Source: Candidatus Geothermarchaeota archaeon
GTDB lineage: Archaea; Thermoproteota; Nitrososphaeria; Geothermarchaeales; JDFR-13
DNA: 34,266 bases
Assembly (NCBI GenBank): GCA_015522055.1
Contig: WAMZ01000157.1
Coordinates: forward strand, 1-34,266
Direction: 5' to 3'
Shown in pieces: positions 9,315-18,064 of the stretch. The translations under genes were made by a program, and so were the position numbers. The notes beneath the pieces are model-generated. The model searched no databases. It worked only from the letters and a program-made list of their open reading frames with translations, and was not told where the DNA came from. Position 1 is the stretch's first letter; every line of letters starts with the position of its first letter.

Positions 9315-9322
9315 TTTATATA
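9315..9322 (+). promoter_or_regulatory. TATA box of the sufCBD operon
   Basis: TTTATATA is centred about 30 bases before the sufC ATG at 9349. This predicts transcription starting within a few bases of the start codon, so the sufC message is probably leaderless. No ribosome binding site precedes the ATG, which agrees with this. Confidence 0.5.
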
Positions 9323-9348
9323 ACAGTGTTATTTTAGGTAGATATGCT

Positions 9349-10110
9349 ATGTTGGAGGTTAAAGACCTTTCTGTTGGCATTAAAGCTGACAGGATAAAGA
9401 ATATCCTTTATAATGTATCGTTAACTGTGGAGCCCGGCGAGGTCCATGCGATAATGGGTCCCAATGGCAGTGGTAAGACTAGTCTCCTATATAGCATAAT
9501 GGGGCATCCAAGATACGTTATACTGAAGGGTCAGGTGCTCTTGGATGGTGAGGATATTACTGGGCTGCCTCCTGAGGAGAGGAGTCTTAAGGGCTTGATG
9601 CTCAGTTTCCAACACCCGGTTGAGGTTGAGGGGGTTAGGCTGTCTACTTTACTTATAGCTGCTTGGAATAAGAGGAGGGGTGAGGCGGATCTCTTGAAGA
9701 TTGGGGATGCGAGGATGCTTAGGGATATGAGGCAATTGGCTTCCAGGGTTGGGTTGAAGCCTGAGTTCCTTAGGCGCGATGTTAATGTTGGTTTTAGTGG
9801 TGGTGAGAGGAAGAGGAGTGAGTTGTTCCAGGCTCTATTTCTAAGGCCTAAATATATGCTTCTCGATGAGCCTGATACGGGTCTGGATATAGATGGTGTG
9901 AAGCTGATTGCGGAGAATATATCTAGGATAGCTGAGGATGGCGTGGGTGTACTACTGGTCACTCACTATGCTAGGATACTGAATTATGTGAGGCCTGATA
10001 AGGTTAGTGTGATTGTGAATGGCCGTATAGTTGACACTGGTGGTCCAGAGCTTGCAGAGAGGATTGATAGAGAGGGGTATAAGAGTTATGGGGTGATAGA
10101 GGTTGACTGA
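9349..10110 (+). CDS. sufC: Fe-S cluster assembly ATPase SufC
   Basis: ATPase of the SufBCD scaffold, on which [Fe-S] clusters are built in the cytoplasm. The SufC-specific versions of the ABC motifs are present: Walker A GPNGSGKTS, signature FSGGERKRSELFQAL, Walker B MLLDEPDTGLDID, and the switch histidine in LLVTHYARIL. The 253-residue length is standard. Its stop overlaps the sufB start by eight bases, indicating translational coupling. The order sufC-sufB-sufD is the usual archaeal arrangement. No desulfurase (SufS) or SufU lies nearby, as in many archaea that probably use sulfide directly or another sulfur donor. Confidence 0.96.
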   Translation: MLEVKDLSVGIKADRIKNILYNVSLTVEPGEVHAIMGPNGSGKTSLLYSIMGHPRYVILKGQVLLDGEDITGLPPEERSLKGLMLSFQHPVEVEGVRLSTLLIAAWNKRRGEADLLKIGDARMLRDMRQLASRVGLKPEFLRRDVNVGFSGGERKRSELFQALFLRPKYMLLDEPDTGLDIDGVKLIAENISRIAEDGVGVLLVTHYARILNYVRPDKVSVIVNGRIVDTGGPELAERIDREGYKSYGVIEVD

Positions 10111-11536
10111 GGCGGTTAAGACTACGGATATTGAGGAGATTCTAAAGTATACATCTGTCGATGAGCTTTATGGCTGGGAGTGGGAGTATGCCAAGGAGAT
10201 AGAGATTAGGGGTAGGATTACGAGGGATATTATTGAGGAGATCTCGAGGGTTAAGAAGGAGCCTGATTGGATGCTTAGGCTTAGGCTTAGGGCTCTCGAC
10301 CTATTCTATAGACTGCCTATGCCTAGGTGGTTGACGGGTATTGAGGAGATTGATCTTGAGGAGTTGGCTGCGTATGTTAAGCCTAAGGCTGAGCGTACGG
10401 AGGAGTGGACCGATTTACCGGAGGAGATTCGGAAGGCTTATGAGAAGCTTGGTATACCCGAGATTGAGGCGAGGTTCCTATCTGGGTTGACCGCTGTATA
10501 TGGTAGTGAGACTGTATATAGTAAGATGAAGGAGAAGCTTGAGGAGCAGGGAGTCATTATCATGCCTATTGAGGACGCGGTTCAGAAGTATCCAGACCTA
10601 ATTAAGAGGTATTTCGCCCGTATATTTCCACCATCCGATCATAAATTTGCGGCTCTCCATGTGGCTCTGTGGAGTGGCGGTGCATTTGTATATGTGCCTA
10701 AGGGTGTTAAGGTTGAGCAGCCTATAGAGGCGTTCTTCTTTATAGGCGGTAGTCTCGAGGGTCAGTTTGAGCATACACTCGTCGTCGCTGATGAGGGTAG
10801 CTATGTGCATTTTATTGAGGGTTGTTCAGCCCCCCTCCTTAAGAGATATAGTTTCCATGATGGGATGGTGGAGCTATATGCTGCTAGGAATGCCCATATA
10901 AAGTTTACGACGCTCCAGAATTGGAGTAGGGATATTATAAACTTTAATAATAAGAGGGGGATTGCGAAGGAGGGGGCTGTTATCGAGTGGACTGAAGGTA
11001 GCATAGGTAGTAAGATTACATATACATATCCCAGCACAATCCTTGCAGGTAGGGGGGCCAAGACTAGTAATATTGTAATAGGGATAGCCAATGGGCCATA
11101 TCTTAAGGATACCGGCTCAAAGGTAATACATGCTGCTCCCGAGACCGCGAGTAGGATCGTGTCGAAGAGTATAAGTAATAACGGGGGTATCAGTGTCTAT
11201 AGAGGTTTAGTCAGGATTAATAAGGGTGCATATAATAGTATCGCGAATGTTGAGTGTGACTCCCTTATACTGGATGAATCTAGCCTGGCTTATACATATC
11301 CACATAACCAGGTTGAGGAGCCTACAGCCACTGTATCTCATGAGGCTAAGACGGGTAGGCTTAGTGAGGAGCAGCTCTTCTATATGGCCTCGAGGGGGTT
11401 AGATGAGGGTGAGGCTAAGAGCCTCATAGTCATAGGTATGTTGAAAGAGATTCTTAGTGACCTACCCCTAGAGTTCGTTAGCATATTGAATAGGGTTATA
11501 CAGCTAGAGTTTAGCGAGGTAGGTGGTGTTGGCTAG
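10103..11536 (+). CDS. sufB: Fe-S cluster assembly scaffold protein SufB
   Basis: Core scaffold subunit of the SufBCD complex, 477 residues. Recognisable blocks are FARIFPPSDHKFAALH and SGGAFVYVPKGV in the N-terminal half. The beta-helix core follows, including EGCSAPLLKRYSFHDGMVE. The C-terminal block is NVECDSLILDE, then a HEAKTGRLSEEQLFYMASRG helix; the Cys in ECDSL corresponds to the functionally important cysteine near the SufB-SufD interface. The start is TTG at 10103, inside the end of sufC, with GGTGAT at 10092-10097 as ribosome binding site. The gene's end overlaps sufD by 14 bases if sufD starts at 11523. Confidence 0.96.
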   Translation: MTEAVKTTDIEEILKYTSVDELYGWEWEYAKEIEIRGRITRDIIEEISRVKKEPDWMLRLRLRALDLFYRLPMPRWLTGIEEIDLEELAAYVKPKAERTEEWTDLPEEIRKAYEKLGIPEIEARFLSGLTAVYGSETVYSKMKEKLEEQGVIIMPIEDAVQKYPDLIKRYFARIFPPSDHKFAALHVALWSGGAFVYVPKGVKVEQPIEAFFFIGGSLEGQFEHTLVVADEGSYVHFIEGCSAPLLKRYSFHDGMVELYAARNAHIKFTTLQNWSRDIINFNNKRGIAKEGAVIEWTEGSIGSKITYTYPSTILAGRGAKTSNIVIGIANGPYLKDTGSKVIHAAPETASRIVSKSISNNGGISVYRGLVRINKGAYNSIANVECDSLILDESSLAYTYPHNQVEEPTATVSHEAKTGRLSEEQLFYMASRGLDEGEAKSLIVIGMLKEILSDLPLEFVSILNRVIQLEFSEVGGVG

Positions 11537-12653
11537 CGAGACAATAGAGCTTATCCGTAGGATGGGTAGGGAGGGTGTAAAGAGGCTGGAGTACCAGAAG
11601 TTTGGAGATTCCCCTACCGTAAAATATTATACGAAGTGGGATCTCTACAGTAAATATCTTGAGGACCCCGGTATATGTACTAGTGTAGGCCTCATTGTTA
11701 AGTCTGATGTGGAGAAGGTGGGTATATGGAAGTTCTCATCCCACGAAGACCTTTATCCAATTGGTAAATTGATCAGGCCTGATGAGTCTAAGATTGTTGC
11801 TAGCCACTACGCGGCTCTTAGGGATGCATTGGTGGTTGAGATTAGGGACAATACCGATGTCGAGATTAGGGTTGGTGATGGATTGGGTTCATCGTCGATA
11901 CATTCTAGACATATTATACTCGTCACTAAGAAGCGTATAAAGGCTAACGTTACCATAGATGCCACCAATTATGAGAACGACGCCCTAGAGACTCTATTTA
12001 TAGAGGGATACCTGGGTAAGAAGTCTAAGCTGAACCTACTTATACTAAATAATCCACCGGAAAACACTCCTAGCATAAATATATTTAGGTTTGCATTGGA
12101 TGATGGAGCCGACCTCAAGTATGGCTACCTGGGATCAGGTGGATATATGCATCATCAGAATGACCTATTTCTATTAGGTGAGAGGGCGAAGGTGATAAGT
12201 GGAGCCGCATTTGTATCGGGACCTAAGCAGAAGATTGATTATGTCGGTAGCGTTGTACATGAGGGCCCTAGGGGGGAGAGTCATATAACCTCTCAGGGGG
12301 TTATCTTCGGTGATGGCTATGGTGTCGCTAGGGGATTGGCGAGGGTCACACGCTCCGGGGACTGGAGTAAAACTGTGTTTGAGGCTGGCGTCATCTTGAT
12401 GGATGAGGGGGGTAAGGGATATGCATCCCCCATGTTAGAGATAGATACGGGTAATGTTTTGGAGGCTAGGCATGAGGCTAGGGAGGCTAGATTCGGTTTG
12501 GAGCAGCTATTCTATCTAGCGACTAGGGGTTTCAATAAGGATGAGGCGAGGTACCTACTTACATATGGTATTCTACTCAATCAAGTTTCTCACCTGGATG
12601 GTGAGCTTCTAGAATATGCTGATGGCTTCATCAGGGATATGTTCTTCAAATAA
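11523..12653 (+). CDS. sufD: Fe-S cluster assembly protein SufD
   Basis: Paralogue of SufB that forms the heterodimeric scaffold with it. The 376-residue protein ends with the family block EARHEAREARFGLEQLFYLA (its histidine lies at the cluster-forming interface) followed by TRGFNKDEARYLL. The middle has VHEGPRGESHITSQGV and ARGLARV, typical of the SufB/D beta-helix. Three start codons lie close together: GTG 11523, GTG 11526 and TTG 11529. A GAGGT site at 11516-11520 favours the second or third, so the real protein may be one or two residues shorter. Last gene of the suf operon; a short T run follows at 12666-12670. Confidence 0.93.
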   Translation: MVLASETIELIRRMGREGVKRLEYQKFGDSPTVKYYTKWDLYSKYLEDPGICTSVGLIVKSDVEKVGIWKFSSHEDLYPIGKLIRPDESKIVASHYAALRDALVVEIRDNTDVEIRVGDGLGSSSIHSRHIILVTKKRIKANVTIDATNYENDALETLFIEGYLGKKSKLNLLILNNPPENTPSINIFRFALDDGADLKYGYLGSGGYMHHQNDLFLLGERAKVISGAAFVSGPKQKIDYVGSVVHEGPRGESHITSQGVIFGDGYGVARGLARVTRSGDWSKTVFEAGVILMDEGGKGYASPMLEIDTGNVLEARHEAREARFGLEQLFYLATRGFNKDEARYLLTYGILLNQVSHLDGELLEYADGFIRDMFFK

Positions 12654-12721
12654 TGTTATAAATTCTTTTTAATGTATGTAAATACCTAATTATACATATC
12701 AGTAATTCTAAATATAGTACG

Positions 12722-12730
12722 TTATATATA
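12722..12730 (+). promoter_or_regulatory. TATA box of the CBS-domain gene
   Basis: TTATATATA sits about 32 bases before the ATG at 12758, giving a predicted leader of only a few bases. A second TTTATATA at 12741-12748 is too close to the start codon to serve as the core promoter. Confidence 0.4.
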
Positions 12731-12757
12731 CGGCTCGACATTTATATAATTTTTGGT

Positions 12758-13171
12758 ATGAGCTACATAGGGAAGAAGATTAGGGATGTGATGGTTCCGA
12801 AGGGACGGCTGGTATACACTACACCTGATACCACGGTTAAGGATGCAGTGAAGCTAATGGTTAAGAGTAATGTCGGCAGTATCCTTATCGTGGAGAACGA
12901 TAAACTGGTTGGTATATTCACTGAGAGGGACCTGATGAAGATGATCGCTGAGGATAAACCTGTATACACCGCGATTGGCGATGTAATGACGAAGAACCCG
13001 GTCTCACTTAAGCCTGATGACCCATTGAGTAAGGCAGCATTATTAATGAGTGAGAGGGGGTTCAGGCACGTACCCATTGTTGATGAAGAGGGTAACCTGG
13101 TCGGTATAGTGTCGTCTAGGGATATATCCAGGGTGTTCTATGAAGCTGCGGAGGCCTCCTTCACAGAATAG
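12758..13171 (+). CDS. Tandem CBS-domain protein
   Basis: A stand-alone pair of CBS domains (137 residues) forming one Bateman module, which normally binds adenine nucleotides or related ligands and senses energy state. Domain 1 begins at KIRDVMVPKG and includes VGSILIVENDKLVGIFTERD. Domain 2 begins at AIGDVMTKNPVSL and includes FRHVPIVDEEGNLVGIVSSR. The VGIFTERDL and VGIVSSRD ends of the two repeats are the usual ligand-contact regions. There is no additional catalytic or DNA-binding domain. It has its own promoter and is convergent with the aconitase gene. The partner protein cannot be inferred. Confidence 0.9.
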   Translation: MSYIGKKIRDVMVPKGRLVYTTPDTTVKDAVKLMVKSNVGSILIVENDKLVGIFTERDLMKMIAEDKPVYTAIGDVMTKNPVSLKPDDPLSKAALLMSERGFRHVPIVDEEGNLVGIVSSRDISRVFYEAAEASFTE

Positions 13172-13225
13172 CCTCTTCTTTATTATAATCTTCTCTCGAT
13201 AAATGCCTAATACTTAGGTAGATGT

Positions 13226-15997
13226 TTATGTGGTTAGGCCCTTAACCTGTTTTATGATCTTCCTCATCACGTATCTAAGTATTCCACCGTTTATGTAATA
13301 GTCAATCTCCACCTCATTGTCTAGTCGGCATATTACTCTAAACTCTTTCTTACTTCCATCTGGCCTATGGGCAACGACCTTCAGCTCCTTCTTCGGATGT
13401 AGGCCTTCCTCAATACCTAGTATGTCGTAGACCTCGTCACCCCTCAACCCTAGTGACTCAGCGTCCTCTCCTTCGAGGAACTGTAGTGGTAGTATGCCCA
13501 TCCCTATTAAATTGCTTCTATGTATCCTTTCGAAGCTCTTCGCGATGACTGCTTTTACCCCCAATAGGTATGGACCCTTGGCAGCCCAATCTCTACTACT
13601 GCCTGTTCCATAGGCCCTGCCAGCTATTACTATAGTATCTATATTATTCTCCATATATTTCATAGCTGCTTCATAGACGGTAGTTACACGTTTCTCGGGC
13701 CAGTATATGGTATATCCACCTTCTCTATCGACTAGTAGGTTTCTTATTCTTGGGTTGGCGAATGTACCCCTCATCATGACTTCATGGTTTCCTCTTCTGC
13801 TTCCATAGGTTAAGTATTCAGTTGGCTTAACCCCCTGTTTGGAGAGATATTCTGCTGCGGGTGTGCCCTCCTGGATGACTCCGGCTGGGCTTATATGGTC
13901 TGTGGTGACTCTATCACCGAGCAATAGGAGTACCCTTGCATTTTTTATATCCCTGGGCTTTGGCACGTCTAGGCTGAATCCTTCGAAGAATGGGGGGCGC
14001 TTTATGAACGTAGATTTCTCATCCCAATTATATAGGAGTCCCGTTGGTGCCTCTAGTTTCCTCCACTCTTCGGTCCCCTCATATATGTCGCTATATACTT
14101 GTTTGTAGATATCTGTCCTGACATATTTAGATACATATTCATTTATCTCCTCGATGCTTGGCCATATATCTCTGAGGTACACTGGTTCTCCCGTGGGGGT
14201 CCTACCTATAGGCTCGTTGTATGGGTCCCAGTTTATGGTGCCTTTTATTGCGTATGCAACTACCATTATAGGTGATGCTAGGAAGTTACCTTTTGATAAG
14301 GGGTGGATCCTGCCGGAGAAGTTTCTATTCCCACTGAGGACGCTCACTGCATATAGATTGTAGCTCCTTATGGCTTTCTCGACTATCGGGTGGAGCGGCC
14401 CGCTGTTCCCTATACATGTAGTACATCCATATCCGACTATATGGAATCCCAGTGCCTCTAGATATGGTAATAGACCCGACTCTTCAAGATATTTTGTGAC
14501 GGCTCTACTCCCGGGTGCTAGACTCGTCTTTACCCACGGCTTGATCTTGAGCCCATACTCGACAGCCTTCTTTGCTAGTAGACCTGCACCAATCAATAGA
14601 TACGGGTTTGATGTATTTGTACAGCTGGTTATAGCGGCTATTACTATGGATCCATGGCTTAGAACCCCCTTCACTCCGTCGAGCTCTATCTCTACAGAGG
14701 GGTATTCATGGTGACCTATTGTCTCATGACCATGGACGAACTCCTCCTCAGCCCTGTCCCTACCCTCAACCTCCGCATGGCTTGGTAGGCCCATATAGTC
14801 GTGAATTATTTGTGATACACGTCTCTTGGCTTGCTTTAGTGGTATTCTGTCCTCTGGGTTCGCCGGCCCCGCTATGGATGGCTCTACCTGACTCAAATCG
14901 AAAACCAGTTTATATGTATATTCAGGTTCCATACCATCTTCATAATACAGTCCCTGTGTCTTACAATACTTCTCTACAAGTTCTATAAGTTTATCATCTC
15001 TACCGGTTATCCTGAGATAGTCTAATGTTATGTCGTCGACCGGGAAGAAGCCGGTTGTTGCCCCATACTCTGGAGCCATGTTGGCTATGGTTACCCTGTC
15101 GAATCCACTCAAATATTTTAAGCCAGGCCCATAGTATTCGACGAGCTTGCCTACGGTATCTACACCTGCCTTCTTCCTCAGAAACTCCGTTATCGCTAAC
15201 ACTATATCGGTTGATGTGACGCCCTCCTCGGGTTCACCAACTATCTTTACTCCTATAACGTCTGGTAGGGTGATATAGTATGGCTCTCCGAGTAGTACTG
15301 CTTCCGCTTCTATACCACCGACCCCCCATCCTAAGACGCCTATCCCATTTACCATGGTTGTATGACTGTCTGTACCTATCAATGTATCTGGGTATGCAAG
15401 GCTCCCATCGCTGGAGCCGTCTCTCACAACGACGTCTGCAAGATATTCTATATTTACCTGGTGGATTATCCCTTTGCCTGGGGGCACGATTCTCAGATTC
15501 TTGAATGCATTCTGGGCCCATTTCAAGAGTCTATATCTCTCCTTAAATCTCTTGAATTCAAGCTCCATGTTCTTCTGAAGTGAGAATATTACACCATGGT
15601 AGTCCACCCTAATACTATGGTCTATTATCAAGTCTCCTCTAATCTTCGCGTCCACGGCCCTGGGGTCTATACCATACTCACTCGCCAAGTCCCTCATGGC
15701 TGCGAGGTCGACTACTAGAGGTACGCCTGTATAGTCCTGCATAACTACTCTGTAGGGCTTGAACGGTATGGTTACTCTTCCCCTCTTGTTAATCCAGTCG
15801 CCTACGTTCTCTAGATCACTCTCCTTGACGCTGTATCCATCTATATTTCTCGCTATATTCTCTAGGAATATCTTGATCGTGAATGGGAGCTTCTCCAAGT
15901 TTGTATATCCAAGCTCCTCTATCTTCCTAAGGCTATATATCTTAAATCTTCCTTCGCTGGTTTCTATGGAATCTATAAAATCTAGGTGGTTCACCAA
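13226..15997 (-). CDS. acnA: Aconitate hydratase (AcnA/IRP type)
   Basis: Interconverts citrate and isocitrate in the citric acid cycle, using a [4Fe-4S] cluster. The three cluster ligands are visible as Cys459 in SCTNTSN and Cys525/Cys528 in GCTTCIG. Their spacing (66 and 3 residues) is identical to bacterial AcnA. Other family blocks are TDSHTTMVNGIGVLGWGVGG, GDRVTTDHISPAG and AYGTGSSRDWAAKGP in the C-terminal swivelling domain. At 923 residues it is slightly longer than the usual ~890-900. The TTG at 15997 is preceded by GGGGGTG; a GTG at 15994 is the alternative. It stands alone between convergent and divergent genes. Aconitase implies citric-cycle chemistry in this organism, but not the cycle's direction. 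Confidence 0.95.
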   Translation of the reverse strand: MVNHLDFIDSIETSEGRFKIYSLRKIEELGYTNLEKLPFTIKIFLENIARNIDGYSVKESDLENVGDWINKRGRVTIPFKPYRVVMQDYTGVPLVVDLAAMRDLASEYGIDPRAVDAKIRGDLIIDHSIRVDYHGVIFSLQKNMELEFKRFKERYRLLKWAQNAFKNLRIVPPGKGIIHQVNIEYLADVVVRDGSSDGSLAYPDTLIGTDSHTTMVNGIGVLGWGVGGIEAEAVLLGEPYYITLPDVIGVKIVGEPEEGVTSTDIVLAITEFLRKKAGVDTVGKLVEYYGPGLKYLSGFDRVTIANMAPEYGATTGFFPVDDITLDYLRITGRDDKLIELVEKYCKTQGLYYEDGMEPEYTYKLVFDLSQVEPSIAGPANPEDRIPLKQAKRRVSQIIHDYMGLPSHAEVEGRDRAEEEFVHGHETIGHHEYPSVEIELDGVKGVLSHGSIVIAAITSCTNTSNPYLLIGAGLLAKKAVEYGLKIKPWVKTSLAPGSRAVTKYLEESGLLPYLEALGFHIVGYGCTTCIGNSGPLHPIVEKAIRSYNLYAVSVLSGNRNFSGRIHPLSKGNFLASPIMVVAYAIKGTINWDPYNEPIGRTPTGEPVYLRDIWPSIEEINEYVSKYVRTDIYKQVYSDIYEGTEEWRKLEAPTGLLYNWDEKSTFIKRPPFFEGFSLDVPKPRDIKNARVLLLLGDRVTTDHISPAGVIQEGTPAAEYLSKQGVKPTEYLTYGSRRGNHEVMMRGTFANPRIRNLLVDREGGYTIYWPEKRVTTVYEAAMKYMENNIDTIVIAGRAYGTGSSRDWAAKGPYLLGVKAVIAKSFERIHRSNLIGMGILPLQFLEGEDAESLGLRGDEVYDILGIEEGLHPKKELKVVAHRPDGSKKEFRVICRLDNEVEIDYYINGGILRYVMRKIIKQVKGLTT

Positions 15998-16101
15998 TAG
16001 ATTAACACCCCCGGTTTATCATTATTTATAGTTCTTCCATGCTATAAAGCTAAATATAATGCTGATTGGGATCGAGTCGGGGGTTTTATGAGGGTTGTGC
16101 C

Positions 16102-16932
16102 TTAAAGATCATATTTATAGACGTAGAAAGTCTTCTCCTCATCTACTTCATGGACACCCTTTACCATCTCTATCAATTCCGGGTCGCTTGGTATGTATCC
16201 ATATAGCTTGGATATTCCTTTTTTATCAGATACCTCTTTCAATGCCCCGAGTATATCGAGATACCCGTCTATGGATAGTGCATCTAAATATCTTACATAA
16301 ATATAGTTCTCCCCTCCTAGCTGGATGGTGGGGCCGGTGATGGCAACTCCATCATCAACATATATCCTATCATTTCTATAGATTCTATTATATGCATCTC
16401 TGTATACTGGGAGAAATATCCAGGGTGATCTTCTCCACGCCATGATATAGTTGTTATCCGCCAGTCTATAATATTTGGATGTTAGTTGGTTCCAGCTTAG
16501 TCCGATATTAAATTTCTTAGGCTCGAGGACGCTTAGGTCATCGACCCTTAAAATTGTATATTTGGCGGCCCTAACGAATCCTATTGATTCCAGGCTTTTC
16601 TGTGCTGGTAAATTATCCTTCATTGTTATTAGCATGGCTCTCCTGCAGCCTTTTTGCCTAGCAAGGTCTAGGGAGTATATGTTTGCCTTCTTAGCCAATC
16701 CTCTGCCTTGGTATTCTGGCTTGACCCTCATGCCCTCGAACCATGCTGTGTCGCCAAGCCATTTAATATGCCATATGGCTATTGGTTTCTCATTATCATA
16801 TATTGCTAGGAACTCACCTTCCTTCATCCATCTCCTCCATACATGTGGTATGTAATCGTGTTCACCCCAAATATCCTTTATCCAGCTCAGTATATAGTCC
16901 ATGTCACTAAGTTTCACTCGATCTATATACAT
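16102..16932 (-). CDS. GNAT-family N-acetyltransferase with an additional C-terminal domain
   Basis: The N-terminal ~150 residues form a GNAT acetyltransferase. The acetyl-CoA-binding motif A is seen as RVKPEYQGRGLAKKA (Gln75-Gly76-Arg77-Gly78), preceded by a strand with WFEGM and followed by a motif-B-like NLPAQKSLESIGFVRA. The remaining ~125 residues (rich in Tyr and Ile, ending DEEKTFYVYKYDL) do not match anything I recognise. They may be a second, degenerate GNAT-like lobe, as in some two-domain archaeal acetyltransferases. The substrate is unknown. The ATG start at 16932 is followed closely by the VKLSDMDYILSWI opening typical of GNAT proteins. Confidence 0.8.
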   Translation of the reverse strand: MYIDRVKLSDMDYILSWIKDIWGEHDYIPHVWRRWMKEGEFLAIYDNEKPIAIWHIKWLGDTAWFEGMRVKPEYQGRGLAKKANIYSLDLARQKGCRRAMLITMKDNLPAQKSLESIGFVRAAKYTILRVDDLSVLEPKKFNIGLSWNQLTSKYYRLADNNYIMAWRRSPWIFLPVYRDAYNRIYRNDRIYVDDGVAITGPTIQLGGENYIYVRYLDALSIDGYLDILGALKEVSDKKGISKLYGYIPSDPELIEMVKGVHEVDEEKTFYVYKYDL

Positions 16933-17011
16933 ATTTGAATCACTATATTTGATATGGTCTACTATTGAAATGAAAATTTTTTCTATCTATTTATTTAATT
17001 GATTTTTTGGT

Positions 17012-17458
17012 ATGACTAGGATATATTTGGTTCAGCATGGGAAGACTTATCCTAAGGAGGTTGACCCGGAGAGGAGGCTGAGTGAGGAAGGTGTCAGGGA
17101 GACGGAGTCTGTGGCTAGGAAGGCTAGGGCATTGGAGGTTAAGGTTAGGGAGATCTGGCATAGTGGTAAGACTAGGGCCAGGATGACTGCGGAGATATTC
17201 TCGGAGTATCTAGGCGTCGATGAGTTGATCGAGAAGGAGAATTTGGCGCCTCTAGATGACCCGAGACCTATATACGAGGAGTTGATGAATATCGATTATG
17301 ATGTTATGGTTGTGGGCCACCTTCCTCATTTGAGTAAGCTATTAAGTATGTTGCTCCATGTAGATACAGAGGTCTTAAGATTTAACTATTCCCATTTATT
17401 GGCGCTTGAGAGGGAGGAGAGCGGGAAGTTCCTAATTATATGGTATATCCCACCATAA
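17012..17458 (+). CDS. SixA-like histidine phosphatase (phosphoglycerate mutase superfamily branch 2)
   Basis: A single-domain, 148-residue histidine phosphatase. The nucleophile is His9 in LVQHGKT; the usual RHG here reads QHG, a variant I recall as common in SixA-type archaeal and bacterial members. Further hallmarks are DPERRLSEEG, the SGKTRARMTAEIF helix with its phosphate-binding arginine, and His103 in VVGHLPHL. SixA in E. coli dephosphorylates phosphohistidine. No histidine kinase or phosphorelay gene is nearby, so the natural substrate here is open. The ATG follows TTTTTTGGT. The stop is six bases from the stop of the convergent neighbour. Confidence 0.85.
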   Translation: MTRIYLVQHGKTYPKEVDPERRLSEEGVRETESVARKARALEVKVREIWHSGKTRARMTAEIFSEYLGVDELIEKENLAPLDDPRPIYEELMNIDYDVMVVGHLPHLSKLLSMLLHVDTEVLRFNYSHLLALEREESGKFLIIWYIPP

Positions 17459-17463
17459 ATTGG

Positions 17464-18012
17464 TCATGTCTTTATACAACATTCATATATGTCTTCCGGC
17501 AGCCCCTCCAAAATTTTCATATATACGCATTGTAGGTCTATCGGGTTTTGGGGTAACTTATTACTTGGCGGCCCTTCACTAACTAGGCTGGATCTAATTT
17601 TCTCCGCTATATCCATCTGATCCATCTGTACCTTAACTAGCATGGCCAGTACCCTGATGAGCCACCTCACCACTCCGCGATGTTCATCATCCATGTAGTC
17701 CTCTAGGATCTCATGCGCCTCCCAATATCGATATTCTTTAATTAATCTGCATAACTCGGCAATATTTCTCGGTCTCTCGACATCCAGGTTCAATGCTTGA
17801 TACATTTCCAACCCTATTTTACCTAGGTGGGCCGCTAAACCCTCTATCCCAATCGATGTATGTATATCGATCTCGATGTATCTAGGGGATATCCTAATGT
17901 TTATCCTTTCTATTTTGGGCATGGTCCTCTTTATCATTCTGATTAGGCGCCCTCTATCGCTTGGAACATATCTCTTTCTATTCTCGACTAGTATTAGGTA
18001 TCGGTTCATCAT
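17464..18012 (-). CDS. DUF309-like protein
   Basis: A 182-residue protein of unknown function. The C-terminal half carries the DUF309 signature: YRYWEAHEILEDYMDDEHRG followed by a helix VVRWLIRVLAMLVKVQMDQM. The normally conserved Trp after the second Glu is Tyr-Met here. The N-terminal ~75 residues include alternating strands (INIRISPRYIEIDIHTSIG) and a basic segment SDRGRLIRMIKRTMPK, and do not match a domain I can name. Two consecutive ATG codons form the start. It is divergent from trmO with a 52-base gap, and the family's cellular role is not known to me. Confidence 0.65.
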   Translation of the reverse strand: MMNRYLILVENRKRYVPSDRGRLIRMIKRTMPKIERINIRISPRYIEIDIHTSIGIEGLAAHLGKIGLEMYQALNLDVERPRNIAELCRLIKEYRYWEAHEILEDYMDDEHRGVVRWLIRVLAMLVKVQMDQMDIAEKIRSSLVSEGPPSNKLPQNPIDLQCVYMKILEGLPEDIYECCIKT

Positions 18013-18064
18013 TCTGTCTACAATTAAATATTTCTTCTTTTCTAAAATTTGTTGGTGTATTTAT

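Noticed and set aside
9531..9962. 143-residue open frame opposite sufC
   Set aside because: Antisense shadow produced by the purine-rich sufC coding strand.
16000..16101. Possible small RNA in the GC-richer gap between aconitase and GNAT genes
   Set aside because: No convincing box C/D, tRNA-like or hairpin structure could be seen; the gap is accounted for by the aconitase promoter and the end of the GNAT gene.
17876..18064. 63-residue N-terminal extension of TrmO
   Set aside because: It lies opposite the start of the DUF309-like gene, gives a non-homologous hydrophobic sequence, and the ATG at 18065 has a GGTG site and matches the family's usual beginning.
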